NCBI RefSeq assembly: GCF_000424625.1
Contig: NZ_AUKG01000003.1
Coordinates: forward strand, 1-64,000
DNA from: Conexibacter woesei Iso977N
GTDB taxonomy: Bacteria; Actinomycetota; Thermoleophilia; Solirubrobacterales; Solirubrobacteraceae
DNA length: 64,000 nucleotides
Direction: 5' to 3'
Numbering within the stretch: position 1 is the first letter of the stretch; every line of letters begins with the position of its first letter. Shown one piece after another: positions 8,418 through 17,020 of the stretch. The notes beneath the pieces were generated by a model that was given only the letters and a program-made list of their open reading frames with translations, was not told the DNA's origin and searched no databases. The position numbers and the translations under genes were made by a program.

Positions 8418-10307
8418 CTAGCGGGACTTCTTGTGGCTCTTGTGGTGCCTGGCCTTCGGCTTCGGCCTGACGCCCAGCGTCACGTTGACGTGCGCTCCGA
8501 CCACCGGCTTCTGGCCCGCCGGGCGCGACTGCCCGCGGATCACGAGGCCCTTGACGTGCTTGTAGCGCCTGGGCGTCGTGACCCTGCCCAGCCGGCAGTG
8601 CCAGACCGTCAGCAGGCGCCGCGCGTACGCGACGCTGTGGTTGCGCAGCGACGGGACCCTGCAGGTGCTCTTGACCACGACCGGCGTCCTCGGCGCCGCG
8701 ACGACCGTGATCGTCCGGGTGGCCGTTGCGGCGTTGTCGCCGGCGTCGGCCGCACGCCCGGTGAGCGCGTACGTCCCCGGCTGGCCGAGGGTCGCGGTCG
8801 CCGTGCCGTCGGCGCCGACCAGCGGGCCGGCCACCGGCTGGCCGAGGGCGTTGGCGAACGTCACCGCGCGGCTCGCGACGCCCGAGAGCGCGTCGGTCGC
8901 GCCGACCGTCAGCAGGAACGGCCTGCCCGCAGTCACGGTCGCCGGCGCGGTGACCGTCACGGCGGGCGGCGTGGCGTCCCAGACCGACAGGGCGGGGAGC
9001 CACGGCGTCTCCTTCGTGTTCCAGCCCACCGCGACGTCGCCGGCGTCGTCGCTCGCCGCCGTCACGCGGTTCTCGGCGGCCGGCTGCGGGTCGATCGCGT
9101 ACTCGGCCGGCTGCGCCGTGGGGTCGTTGAGCTTCCAGTTGACCGACCGCAACCCGTCGTCCCGCCGCTGGAACAGGGTCATCGTGCCGCCGGCCGCCGA
9201 GAGCACCTGGACGCCCTCGTGCGGCGCGATCGTCTGGCTGCCGTCGAGCGCGTTGTCGTAGGCGTGCTCCGGAAGCACGCCGAGCGGGCCGTCAGCGGGC
9301 GCGACGGCGGTCACGGCCTCGTCGCGGGACGCCGCGCTGCCCAGCCAGGCGACCTGGATGTCGGACCCCGCCGGCCACGCCAGCGCCGGCCTCTGGGTGT
9401 CCTGCCCGGCGGGCGTGACGTACGCCGCGGGCTCGAAGGTGCCGTTCGCGTCGCTGCGGGACAGCTCGACGCGGTTCGGGTCAGAGCCGTCGTCGGAGCC
9501 CTCGAACGCGACCGCCGCACGCCCGTCCGGGCGGACCGCGATCACCGGACCCCCAACGGCCGGCCCCGTGTAGGCGATCCCCGCGGGCGTGATCTGCTGG
9601 ACCGCGCCGAAGTCCTCACCGGCGCGGCGCAGGACGGCGCTGACGCCCAGGTCCCCGGACCACACGAGCGCGGACGGGCCCTGATGGGCCGTGCGCAGTT
9701 CGAAGGCGCGACCCGTGCTCGCATCGGCCGAGGTGTGGACGGTCTGCACCGGCGCGGTCAGCGAGCCGGTCGTGTAGCGCACCGCGTCGGGGTTCGGGAG
9801 CTGGTTGTCGTTCGCATCCGCCCTGGCGGACCACGCGGTCGTGACCTCGCCGGCGTCGTTGACGCCGACCTGGGGCGAGGGGCCGTTGATGTTCTCGCTC
9901 TCGACGCTGTCGGGGAGGTCGACCGTCGGCAGGAAGCCCTGACCGGCGGGCCGGACCGCGATGTGCTGGGTGCCGTCATCCCAGCCCACGACGACGTCGC
10001 CACGCGCGTTGGTCGCGACGTCCACGTTCCACGCGTCTGACGACGAGCCGAGGTGGACCGGCGCGCTCCAGCTGCCGTCCGGGCTGCGCGTCGTGACGAG
10101 CACGCCTCCGCCCTCGTATCGGGTCTGGTCGGCGGCGACCGTGATCGCCTGCGTCTCGCTGATGGCCACGACGGGCGTCCCGTGGATGGGGATGCCGGTC
10201 AGCGCCTGCCAGTGCTGGTCGGCCTGCGCGGCGGGGGCCGCGGCGAGCGCGGACAGCGCGGCGACGGCCGCCGCCGCGGTGGAGAGCTTGTGGATCGTCC
10301 TGATCAT
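8418..10307 (-). CDS. Secreted beta-repeat/Ig-like/PASTA protein, paralogue 4
   Basis: A 629-residue exported protein and the most diverged of the four. It has a signal peptide (MIRTIHKLSTAAAAVAALSALAAAP, shown by its hydrophobic core), beta repeats with GDVVVGWDDG and GDVAVGWNT, then an Ig-like/Big-type domain (about 445-530: DATPPAVTVTAP to TATRTITVV) in place of the PKD domain. It ends in one PASTA domain (CRVPSLRNHS to VNVTLG) and a His/Lys/Arg tail (HHKSHKKSR). The start at ATG 10307 is chosen over an in-frame ATG 28 codons upstream because it directly precedes the signal peptide and has GAAGGCAGG ahead. The Cys pair is retained. Confidence 0.82.
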   Translation of the reverse strand: MIRTIHKLSTAAAAVAALSALAAAPAAQADQHWQALTGIPIHGTPVVAISETQAITVAADQTRYEGGGVLVTTRSPDGSWSAPVHLGSSSDAWNVDVATNARGDVVVGWDDGTQHIAVRPAGQGFLPTVDLPDSVESENINGPSPQVGVNDAGEVTTAWSARADANDNQLPNPDAVRYTTGSLTAPVQTVHTSADASTGRAFELRTAHQGPSALVWSGDLGVSAVLRRAGEDFGAVQQITPAGIAYTGPAVGGPVIAVRPDGRAAVAFEGSDDGSDPNRVELSRSDANGTFEPAAYVTPAGQDTQRPALAWPAGSDIQVAWLGSAASRDEAVTAVAPADGPLGVLPEHAYDNALDGSQTIAPHEGVQVLSAAGGTMTLFQRRDDGLRSVNWKLNDPTAQPAEYAIDPQPAAENRVTAASDDAGDVAVGWNTKETPWLPALSVWDATPPAVTVTAPATVTAGRPFLLTVGATDALSGVASRAVTFANALGQPVAGPLVGADGTATATLGQPGTYALTGRAADAGDNAATATRTITVVAAPRTPVVVKSTCRVPSLRNHSVAYARRLLTVWHCRLGRVTTPRRYKHVKGLVIRGQSRPAGQKPVVGAHVNVTLGVRPKPKARHHKSHKKSR

Positions 10308-10363
10308 TTGCCTGCCTTCAACGCGGTGGGCGCGGCAAGGTAGCGCGAAACCTTCTTGTAGGT

Positions 10364-10738
10364 CTAGGGAACCTGGACGTCCGGGAACCACTCCGCGCAG
10401 TGCTCGCGCAGGACGCCGGTGATCCAGGTGCGCTCGTCGCGGGTCGCCGCGCGGTAGCGGGCCAGCAGCGGCTTGGCGCCTTCGGTCGGGACGTCGTTGA
10501 TCGTCCAGCGCTCGACGAGGCGCTCGAACAGGAACTCCAGCGCGCGGGCGCGGACGTCCTCGACGTTGAGCGCCGCCCTCGCCTGCGCGGGGTCGCTCTC
10601 GCGCGCGTACTGCGCGCGGGACCTGGGCGACAGCATGCCGCGCAGGGTCAGGACCTGCTCGCCGTCGGGCGACGTGTAGTCGGTCGTCGGCGCCTGGAGC
10701 TTGTCGGCGTTCCCGCGCTGGCGGCTGCGGCGTCCCAT
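10364..10738 (-). CDS. Conserved hypothetical protein, 124 aa
   Basis: A small soluble protein with a basic N-terminus (MGRRSRQRGNADKLQAP) and a mostly helical C-terminal two-thirds (LRGMLSPRSRAQYA, ARALEFLFERLVERW, CAEWFPDVQVP). I do not recognise the family with confidence. It begins 2 nt after the stop of the upstream MBL-fold hydrolase and must be in its operon. The much longer open frame through the hydrolase is a shadow. No transmembrane segment or signal peptide is seen. Confidence 0.7.
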   Translation of the reverse strand: MGRRSRQRGNADKLQAPTTDYTSPDGEQVLTLRGMLSPRSRAQYARESDPAQARAALNVEDVRARALEFLFERLVERWTINDVPTEGAKPLLARYRAATRDERTWITGVLREHCAEWFPDVQVP

Positions 10739-10740
10739 CG

Positions 10741-11496
10741 CTACGTCGTCGCCGCCGCGTGCTCGAGCTGGCCCGCGACGTCGCCGGTCACCGGGTTGGC
10801 GTGCCCGGACCACGCGGCCGCGGGCCGCAGCGCGGCGAGCTTGCGGATCGAGTCGCGCGCGACCTCGGTGTTCCAGTTGAACGCGCGGTGCGGCACGCGC
10901 GCCCTCCCGTGCAGGCCGGTCTGGGGATCCAAGGTGTAGAAGGTGTCGCTGACCAGCGCCAGCCGGTCGCTCTCGCGCCACAGGCCGATCAGCCCCGGCG
11001 CGTGGCCGGGCAGGTGCACCACCTCGAAGCCCGCGACGTCGTCGCCCTCGCGCACGGTGTCGGCGACCTTGCGGACCGGCCCGCCGTCCCAGACCGGCAG
11101 CAGCGTGCCGAGCGCGAGCCGCCCGTGCGGGGCCAGCAGCGACAGGTCGAAGTAGTGCGCGCCGCCGTCGCCCTCGGTGTCGGCGACCTCGTCCGGATGG
11201 CACAGCACCGGGACGCCGCTCAGCGCCGGCGCGACGCCGCGGTGGTCGGCGTGGCCGTGGCCGAGCACGATCCGGGTCAGCCCGCCGAGCGACCGCGCCG
11301 CACGCGCGACCGCGCCCGCCATCGACTCGATCCCCGCGTCGAACGCGAGCACGCCCGCGCCGTCCCGGACCAAGTACACGTTCATGGTCCGCGACGGGAA
11401 CCCGCCACGGACGACCCAGACGCCGTCGGCGACCGGCTCCGGCGCGGCGGCCATCAACCTGTCGACCCCCGGACGGGTGCGGATGCGTGAGGACAT
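10741..11496 (-). CDS. MBL-fold metallo-hydrolase
   Basis: A 251-residue hydrolase of the metallo-beta-lactamase fold. GHGHADHRGVAP is the HxHxDH zinc motif, VVHLPGHAPGL carries the next His, VSDTFYTLDP the bridging Asp and WSGHANPV the last His. Such proteins hydrolyse thioesters, lactones, phosphoesters or similar bonds; the substrate here is unknown. Start chosen at ATG 11496 because TAGACT lies 8 nt upstream, matching the leaderless pattern of the window. ATG 11454, behind GACAGG, is an alternative. It is divergent from a second MBL-fold gene at 11525, and the two -10 boxes overlap. Confidence 0.85.
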   Translation of the reverse strand: MSSRIRTRPGVDRLMAAAPEPVADGVWVVRGGFPSRTMNVYLVRDGAGVLAFDAGIESMAGAVARAARSLGGLTRIVLGHGHADHRGVAPALSGVPVLCHPDEVADTEGDGGAHYFDLSLLAPHGRLALGTLLPVWDGGPVRKVADTVREGDDVAGFEVVHLPGHAPGLIGLWRESDRLALVSDTFYTLDPQTGLHGRARVPHRAFNWNTEVARDSIRKLAALRPAAAWSGHANPVTGDVAGQLEHAAATT

Positions 11497-11504
11497 GTCC
11501 GCGC

Positions 11505-11514
11505 AGTCTAGGGT
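11505..11514. promoter_or_regulatory. Back-to-back -10 boxes of divergent MBL genes
   Basis: The 10-bp AGTCTAGGGT contains TAGACT on the minus strand (11510-11505, 8 nt before ATG 11496) and TAGGGT on the plus strand (11509-11514, 10 nt before ATG 11525). The two hexamers share their TA. No Shine-Dalgarno sequence is seen in front of either ATG, so both mRNAs are probably leaderless and polymerase binding is likely to be mutually exclusive. Confidence 0.6.
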
Positions 11515-11524
11515 TGAGCCACGT

Positions 11525-12526
11525 ATGCCGGAGGCCAATCGCAAGCGGGAAGTCGGACGGGGCGAGCGTGTGCTCCCGGGGGTGTGGCGGCTGCGGTTGC
11601 CGTTGCCGTGGCCCGGCGTGCCGCACTGCAACGCCTGGGCGCTGGCCGCCGGCGACGGGATCGTCCTGGTCGACTGCGGCATGCACGAGCCCGGCTCGAT
11701 GGGCCACCTGGAGCGCGCGCTGGCGCAGGTCAACCTGAACCTCGACCTGGTCCGGCTGCTCGTCTGCACCCACGCGCACTCGGACCACTACGGCAACGCC
11801 GCGACGATCGTGGAGCGCACGGGCTGCGAGCTGTGGATGCACCCCAACCACGACCACATGCTCAAGGCCGCCCGCGACCCCGAGGCCGCGTTCGACCGCC
11901 GCATCGAGGTGGCGCTGCAGTCCGGCGTCCCGGAGGAGCCGCTGCGCAGGTACAGCGAGGCGCGCCGCGGGACCGGCTTCGGGATCGCCGGGATCATCGA
12001 GCCCAACCGCAACCTCGTCCCGGGCATCGAGGTCCACACCGACCTCGGCACCTGGCAGGTCTACGAGACGCCCGGCCACGCGCCGTCGCACGTCTGCCTC
12101 TACCAGGAGGAGCGCCGGATCTTGATCTCCGGCGACCACCTCCTCGGCCGCGTGTCGTTGTACTACGACTACGGCTACTCGCCGGATCCGGCGGGCGAGT
12201 TCCTGCACTCGCTCGACCTCGTCCAGGAGCTCGACGCGCGGCTCTGCCTGTCCGGCCACGGACGCACGTTCACCGACGTCCAGGCGCACATCAACGCCAA
12301 CCGGACGCTCGTGCGCGACCGCCTCGCGCGCGTGGAGGAGGTCGTCCGGACCGAGCCGGGGCTGACCGCCTACGAGATCATCCCCGAGGTCTACGGCGCG
12401 GCGATCACGCCGTTCAACGCGAACTGGTGGCTGTCGGAGACGCTGGCCTACCTGCGCCACCTCGAGGTCACCGAACGCCTCGAGCGCGTCGGCGAATCGC
12501 CGGAGCGGTGGGCCGCGAAGCCTTGA
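11525..12526 (+). CDS. MBL-fold metallo-hydrolase (glyoxalase II-like)
   Basis: A 333-residue metallo-beta-lactamase-fold protein. CTHAHSDHYGN (HxHxDH, about 80-90), YETPGHAPSHVC, ISGDHLLGRV (bridging Asp) and LSGHGRTFTDV supply the complete dinuclear metal site. A C-terminal extension of about 80 residues (LARVEEVVRTEPGLTAYEI, then FNANWWLSETLAYLRHLE) resembles the winged-helix-like tail of LACTB2/RNase-Z-like relatives. The substrate is unknown. The ATG at 11525 lies 10 nt after TAGGGT and has no Shine-Dalgarno. It is divergent from another MBL gene and upstream of metF. Confidence 0.87.
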   Translation: MPEANRKREVGRGERVLPGVWRLRLPLPWPGVPHCNAWALAAGDGIVLVDCGMHEPGSMGHLERALAQVNLNLDLVRLLVCTHAHSDHYGNAATIVERTGCELWMHPNHDHMLKAARDPEAAFDRRIEVALQSGVPEEPLRRYSEARRGTGFGIAGIIEPNRNLVPGIEVHTDLGTWQVYETPGHAPSHVCLYQEERRILISGDHLLGRVSLYYDYGYSPDPAGEFLHSLDLVQELDARLCLSGHGRTFTDVQAHINANRTLVRDRLARVEEVVRTEPGLTAYEIIPEVYGAAITPFNANWWLSETLAYLRHLEVTERLERVGESPERWAAKP

Positions 12527-12540
12527 TCTGACTGGGGATC

Positions 12541-12569
12541 TTCAAACCTTGACACGAGCGTGTTAGGGT
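12541..12569 (+). promoter_or_regulatory. Probable metF promoter
   Basis: TTCAAA (12541-12546), a 17-bp spacer and TAGGGT (12564-12569) lie 10 nt before the metF ATG. A TTGACA also occurs at 12549-12554 but is too close to that -10 box. The short distance to ATG and absence of a Shine-Dalgarno suggest a leaderless mRNA. Confidence 0.55.
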
Positions 12570-12579
12570 TTGTACGACC

Positions 12580-13509
12580 ATGCCACGGATCAGCGAGCTG
12601 CTCGGCCGCGACGAGCCGACGTTCTCCTTCGAGTTCATGCCGCCCAGGACGCCCGAGGGCGAGGAGAACTTCAAGCAGGCCCTCGCCGAGCTGGCGCCGC
12701 TGGAGCCGTCGTTCGTGTCGGTGACCTACGGCGCGGGCGGGTCGACGCGCGAGAAGACCGTCGAGATCGTGCGCCACATCAAGGACGCGCACGGCCTCGA
12801 GGCGATGGCGCACTTCACCTGCGTCGGCGCGAGCGTCGACGAGCTGCGCGAGACGCTGGAGGAGATCCGCGAGGCCGGGATCGACAACGTCCTGGCGCTG
12901 CGCGGCGACCCGCCGCGCGGGCAGACGGACTGGGTGGCGAGCGAGGGCGGCCTGGAGTACTCGCACCAGCTGGTGTCGCTGTTGCGCGACAACTACGACT
13001 TCGGCATCGGCGCCGCGTGCTTCCCGGAGACCCACATCCACGCGGTCTCGCCGGAGGCCGACCTGCAGTACCTGAAGGCCAAGGTCGACGCGGGCGTGGA
13101 CTACCTGATCACGCAGTTGTTCTTCGACAACGCGTTGTACTACGACTTCGTCGAGCGCGCGCGGGCGATCGGGATCGAGGTCCCGATCATCCCGGGCATC
13201 ATGCCGATCACCGGCTACGGGCAGATCAAGACGATCACCGGCCTGTGCGGCGCGTCGCTGCCCGAGCATGTGCTCGGCGAGCTCGATGCGCGCGCCGAGG
13301 ACAGGGAGGCCGTCGCGGAGTTCGGCGTCTCCTACGCGACGATGCAGTGCGCCGACCTGCTCGCGCACGGCGCGCCAGGGATCCACTTCTGCACCATGAA
13401 CCGCTCGCCCGCGACGCGCGCGATCCTCAGCGCGCTGCGCCTGTGGCGGCCGTGGGACACGTCGCGCACCGGGCTCGGCGAGCCGCGCCGGCCCGCCGTC
13501 GGCGCGTAG
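12580..13509 (+). CDS. metF: Methylenetetrahydrofolate reductase
   Basis: A 309-residue FAD-dependent reductase converting 5,10-methylene-THF to 5-methyl-THF for methionine synthesis. It has the usual bacterial length and TIM-barrel motifs: FSFEFMPPRTPEGE (catalytic Glu near 18), FVSVTYGAGGSTR, LALRGDPPRG (FAD-binding), FGIGAACFPETH, ITQLFFDNALYYDFV and IPIIPGIMPIT-like PIIPGIMPITGYGQI. The final GIHFCTMNRSPATRAI matches the family C-terminus. The next gene, a methyltransferase, follows after 6 bp and is probably co-transcribed, consistent with one-carbon metabolism context but not proof of a shared pathway. Confidence 0.95.
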   Translation: MPRISELLGRDEPTFSFEFMPPRTPEGEENFKQALAELAPLEPSFVSVTYGAGGSTREKTVEIVRHIKDAHGLEAMAHFTCVGASVDELRETLEEIREAGIDNVLALRGDPPRGQTDWVASEGGLEYSHQLVSLLRDNYDFGIGAACFPETHIHAVSPEADLQYLKAKVDAGVDYLITQLFFDNALYYDFVERARAIGIEVPIIPGIMPITGYGQIKTITGLCGASLPEHVLGELDARAEDREAVAEFGVSYATMQCADLLAHGAPGIHFCTMNRSPATRAILSALRLWRPWDTSRTGLGEPRRPAVGA

Positions 13510-13515
13510 GGCGCC

Positions 13516-14325
13516 GTGGCTTCCGGGCCCGCGACCACCTGGGGCGCGGGCGACTACCCGCTGATGGCCCAGCGCCTGCGCGGCGCGGCCAAGCGGGTGG
13601 TGGAGCGGGCGCGCGTCGCGCCGGGCGAGCGCGTGCTCGACGTCGCGTGCGGGACCGGGAACGCGGCGCTGCTCGCCGCGGCGCGGGGCGCCGAGGAAGT
13701 TGTAGGGGTCGACCTGGAGCCCGCGTTGCTCGACGTGGCGCGGCTGCGGGCCGAGGAGGTCCAGGCGGAGATCGCGTGGACGCTCGGCGACGCGACGGCG
13801 CTGCCGGTCGCGGGCGGCTTCGACGCGGTGCTGTCGGTCTTCGGCGTCATGTACGCCTTGGACGCCGAGGCGGCGGCGCGCGAGCTGGCGCGGGCGTGCG
13901 CGCCCGACGGCGGGCGCGTCGTGCTCGCCGCCTGGCTGCCGGGGTCGTTCATGCCCGCGCTGGGCGCGGCGGTCGCGCCGTTCCTCCCGCCGCCCCCGCC
14001 GGGCGCGGCGCCGCCCTCGCGCTGGGGCGACGAGGAGGCGGTCCGGGCGCTGCTCGGCGGCGCGGGCCTGGACGTCGTCCACGCCGAGCGCGAGTCGCTC
14101 GTCCTCTCGGCCCCCGACCGCATGAACGCCGTCGCGTTCCTGATCAAGACCGCCGGGAACGTCCTCGCCGAGCGCCCGCGACTGGAGCGCGAGGGCCGCT
14201 GGGGCGCGCTGCTGGCCGCGGTCTCCGGCCTCGTCAACGAGCGCAACGCCGGCACGCCCGGCGGCAACGTCGCGCTGGCGTGCGAGTACCTGCTGGTCGA
14301 GGCTACGCCGGGTCGTCGCTCGTGA
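13516..14325 (+). CDS. SAM-dependent class I methyltransferase
   Basis: A 269-residue Rossmann-fold methyltransferase of the UbiE/Methyltransf_11 type. VLDVACGTGNAALLAA (about 41-56) is the SAM-binding motif I, VGVDLEPALLDVA motif post-I, GDATALPVAGGFDAVLSVFGVMY motifs II/III (shown in parts: GDATALPV, FDAVLSVFG). A proline-rich loop (FLPPPPPG) and a small C-terminal lid follow. The substrate is not evident. The start is GTG 13516, 6 nt after metF. Its last 23 bp overlap the convergent 96-residue gene at 14303-14593. Confidence 0.85.
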   Translation: MASGPATTWGAGDYPLMAQRLRGAAKRVVERARVAPGERVLDVACGTGNAALLAAARGAEEVVGVDLEPALLDVARLRAEEVQAEIAWTLGDATALPVAGGFDAVLSVFGVMYALDAEAAARELARACAPDGGRVVLAAWLPGSFMPALGAAVAPFLPPPPPGAAPPSRWGDEEAVRALLGGAGLDVVHAERESLVLSAPDRMNAVAFLIKTAGNVLAERPRLEREGRWGALLAAVSGLVNERNAGTPGGNVALACEYLLVEATPGRRS

Positions 14326-14593
14326 GCTCGAGGCCCTCGGCGACCGCCGGGCGGCCGGCGGCCGTCGTGTAACGGACATCGACCGAGTCGTTCTGGCGAT
14401 ACGTCCCGACGCCCCACGCGCCGAGGAACCAGCGCCAGCCCGACACCTTGTCCTTGCGCAGCGTGCGGCCCTCGAAGACGAGGTCGCGGCCGTCCAGGAC
14501 GTAGTCCTTGCCTTCGACCTGCGGGACGCCCGAGATGTACACCTCGAACGGGCGCTGGACCTGTGATGGAAGTCGTGCGATCGAACGGGCCAC
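14303..14593 (-). CDS. Small conserved hypothetical protein, 96 aa
   Basis: A 96-residue protein with a beta-rich sequence (PFEVYISGVPQVEGKDYVL, DGRDLVFEGRTLRKDKVSG) and a central Trp-rich segment (WRWFLGAWGVGTYR). I do not recognise the family. The turn-rich pattern suits a small beta-sandwich or virion/phage-like beta fold, but there is no phage context. It begins at a GTG 11 nt from the divergent PLP decarboxylase gene and its 3' end overlaps the methyltransferase by 23 bp. Regular amino-acid composition and lack of a better frame support it being real. Confidence 0.65.
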   Translation of the reverse strand: MARSIARLPSQVQRPFEVYISGVPQVEGKDYVLDGRDLVFEGRTLRKDKVSGWRWFLGAWGVGTYRQNDSVDVRYTTAAGRPAVAEGLELTSDDPA

Positions 14594-14604
14594 GGCAGGG
14601 CATC

Positions 14605-16080
14605 ATGGCGGATGACATGGACCCGATCACGTCATCGCCGATCGTCCGGATCCTCAACGAGGACGTCGGCAGGTACACGCGCTGGTGCACGCCCTCGATC
14701 CTGCCGGGGCAGGAGCGGGTGTCCGACTTCTACGAATCGGACGTGTCGATCAGCGCCGGGTTCTTCGGGACCCTGGTCGACCACACCGGCGTGTTCGGCG
14801 AGGCCGAGCGCTTCGCGGCCGCCGCGCAGGGCGCCGACCGGACGATGTTCAGCGTCCACGGGTCCTCCGGCTCCAACTGGGTCGTGCTGCGGATGCTGGC
14901 GATGGAGCGCCAGGACGCGCTGGTCCTGGTCGCGCGCAACATCCATCACTCGATGATGAACGCGATCAAGGCGTTCGACCTGGACTTCCGGTTCCTGCCG
15001 GCGCCGTACGACGCGCGCTTCGAGGCGCTGCTGCCGCCGTCGGTCGACGACGTGACCTCCGCGCTGGATCGCTACCCGGAGGCGCTGGCGGTCATCTACA
15101 CGTCGCCGACCTACGAGGGCCTGGTCGGCAACACGGAGGAGATCGTCGAGGCCGTGCACGCGCGGTCGCCGGACTGCCTCGTGTTCGTCGACGAGGCGTG
15201 GGGCGGGCACCTGCACTTCCACGGCGACCTGCCGTGCAGCGCGATGGCCGCGGGCGCCGACATCTGCGTGCAGTCGACGCACAAGCTCGCGGGCGGGCTG
15301 CAGCAGACGGGGCTGATCCACTGGCGCGAGGCGCGCGTGGACTCCGAGCTGCTGGAGGAGGCCTACCGCGAGTACGTGACGACGTCGCCGTCGTACGGGC
15401 TGCTCGCGAGCGCCGACGCGGCGGTCCGCGCGCTCGCTGCGCGGGGCCCGGAGTTGTTGGGGGTGTCGATCGAGCGGACCGAGCGGCTGAAGGCCGCGCT
15501 GCGGCGCGCGCTGCCGGACCTCGACCACCTCGACGACTCGCGCTGGCTGGAGGCGGTCGCCCGGAACGTGTCCGGCGCCGACCTCGTGAAGACGACGCTG
15601 GGGCTGTCGCGCTTCGACCTGACCGGCTACCAGGTGGCCGAGGCGTTGGTGGAGCGCGGGATCGTCATCGAGAAGGCGGGCGTGCAGACCATCACCTTGA
15701 TCACGACGTTCCAGCTGAGCGACGGCGCGGTCGGCGCGACCGTGGACGCGCTGGTCGACGTCCTCGAAGGCCATCAACTTCCCGGCCGCACGCGCCAGCC
15801 CACGGCGTCCAACCCGTTCGCCGGGCTCGGCGACCGCGCGGTCATCCGGCCCTACGACGCCAAGCGCCTGGCGAAGTCGATCGGCCAGGAGGTCCCGCTG
15901 CGCGAGGCGATCGGCAAGGTCGCCGCCGAGGAGGTCGAGGTCTACCCGCCCGGCATCCCGCTGATCCTCGAGGGCTTCCGCGTCGGCGCCGACGCGGTGA
16001 TGTACCTGGAGCAGGCGCGCGCGTCCGGCGGCTCGATCGTCGCCCGCGACACCTCGCTCCAGACGCTGCGCGTGCTGTAG
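14605..16080 (+). CDS. Orn/Lys/Arg decarboxylase-family PLP enzyme
   Basis: A 491-residue fold-type I PLP enzyme matching the major domain of Orn/Lys/Arg decarboxylases, which release CO2 from basic amino acids to give polyamines. FSVHGSSGSNWVVLRM binds phosphate, TSPTYEGLVGNTEEI and FVDEAWGGHLHFH carry the ring-stacking and Asp residues, and QSTHKLAGGLQQTG holds the Schiff-base lysine (about 227). The C-terminal VPLREAIGKV...YPPGIPLILEG block matches the family's small domain. The N-terminal wing domain of enteric inducible enzymes is absent, as in biosynthetic forms. ATG 14605 is chosen (CAGGG 5 nt upstream). It is followed after 7 bp by a TPR gene. Which amino acid is used cannot be told. 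Confidence 0.87.
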   Translation: MADDMDPITSSPIVRILNEDVGRYTRWCTPSILPGQERVSDFYESDVSISAGFFGTLVDHTGVFGEAERFAAAAQGADRTMFSVHGSSGSNWVVLRMLAMERQDALVLVARNIHHSMMNAIKAFDLDFRFLPAPYDARFEALLPPSVDDVTSALDRYPEALAVIYTSPTYEGLVGNTEEIVEAVHARSPDCLVFVDEAWGGHLHFHGDLPCSAMAAGADICVQSTHKLAGGLQQTGLIHWREARVDSELLEEAYREYVTTSPSYGLLASADAAVRALAARGPELLGVSIERTERLKAALRRALPDLDHLDDSRWLEAVARNVSGADLVKTTLGLSRFDLTGYQVAEALVERGIVIEKAGVQTITLITTFQLSDGAVGATVDALVDVLEGHQLPGRTRQPTASNPFAGLGDRAVIRPYDAKRLAKSIGQEVPLREAIGKVAAEEVEVYPPGIPLILEGFRVGADAVMYLEQARASGGSIVARDTSLQTLRVL

Positions 16081-16087
16081 TGCAGGC

Positions 16088-17020
16088 ATGGCTGACGACG
16101 TCCATCGTGCCGGTGCGCTCGGCGAGGGGTTGCGCGCGCAGGCGGCGCAGCGGTATGAGGAGGCCGAGCGGCTGCTGCGGCAGGCGCTGGAGGGCCACGA
16201 GCCGGACGCCGGCTACTACCTCGGCGAGCTGCTGATCGAGCTGGACCGCTCCGAAGAGGCCGTGCCGATCCTGCGCGAGGCGGTCGACGGCGGCGATCCG
16301 GACGCGCTGATCCCGCTCGGCAACGCGCTGTGGGACCAGGGCGACCTGCAGGGCGCCGAGCAGTCCTACCGCTCCGCCGCCGATCGCGGCGAGCTGGCGG
16401 CGGGCCACAACCTCGGGCTGTTGTTGTATGACACGGAGCGCGTCGAGGAGGCGATCGCGCTGTGGAAGACGACCGTCGCGGTGGGGGAGACCGAGCACCG
16501 GCTGCTCGCCAACGCGCTGGCCGACGTCGGCGACGTCGAGGGCGCCGAGGAGCTGTTCCGGGAGGGCGCGTCGGGCGGCGACCCGCAGTCGCTGGTCGAC
16601 CTGGGCGCGCTGCTGCAGGACGAGGGGCGCCTCGACGAGGCCGAGCTCACGCTGCGCGAGGCGATCGGCGCGGGCGGCGTCGAGGGCTACGCGTTCCTGG
16701 CCTCGGTGCTGCGGCTCCAGGACCGGGTCGACGAGGCGCTCGCCGTCCTGCGCGAGGGCGCGGGCAGGGACGTCGCGACCGCCGAGACGCAGCTGGCCAA
16801 CCACCTGTCGGAGGAGGACCCGGCGTCGGCCGAGGCCGAGGAGCTCTACCGGCGCGCGGCGATGCACGGCGACGACGAGGCCTACAACAACTTGGGCGTC
16901 CTGCTCTGGGACCAGGGGCGGGTCGACGACGCCGAGGTCGCCTTCCGGCTCGGCGCCGAGCGCGGCGACGACCTGGCGATCGCGAACCTCGCGGGACTGC
17001 TCGAAGAACGCGAGCAGTGA
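16088..17020 (+). CDS. Tetratricopeptide (TPR/Sel1-like) repeat protein
   Basis: A 310-residue all-helical protein made of about eight degenerate 34-36-residue repeats, recognisable by A.xLG.LL..xG..xEAE..xRxA (for example YYLGELLIELDRSEEAVPILREA and LVDLGALLQDEGRLDEAELTL, both cut here to their cores). No signal peptide or membrane segment is seen, so it is a cytosolic protein-protein interaction scaffold. It lies in an operon with the PLP decarboxylase upstream and a 123-residue gene downstream, whose GTG overlaps its TGA. Partner unknown. Confidence 0.85.
   Translation: MADDVHRAGALGEGLRAQAAQRYEEAERLLRQALEGHEPDAGYYLGELLIELDRSEEAVPILREAVDGGDPDALIPLGNALWDQGDLQGAEQSYRSAADRGELAAGHNLGLLLYDTERVEEAIALWKTTVAVGETEHRLLANALADVGDVEGAEELFREGASGGDPQSLVDLGALLQDEGRLDEAELTLREAIGAGGVEGYAFLASVLRLQDRVDEALAVLREGAGRDVATAETQLANHLSEEDPASAEAEELYRRAAMHGDDEAYNNLGVLLWDQGRVDDAEVAFRLGAERGDDLAIANLAGLLEEREQ

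Noticed and set aside
12549-12554. TTGACA as -35 of metF
   Set aside because: Only 9 bp from the TAGGGT box; TTCAAA at 12541 has the proper 17-bp spacing.
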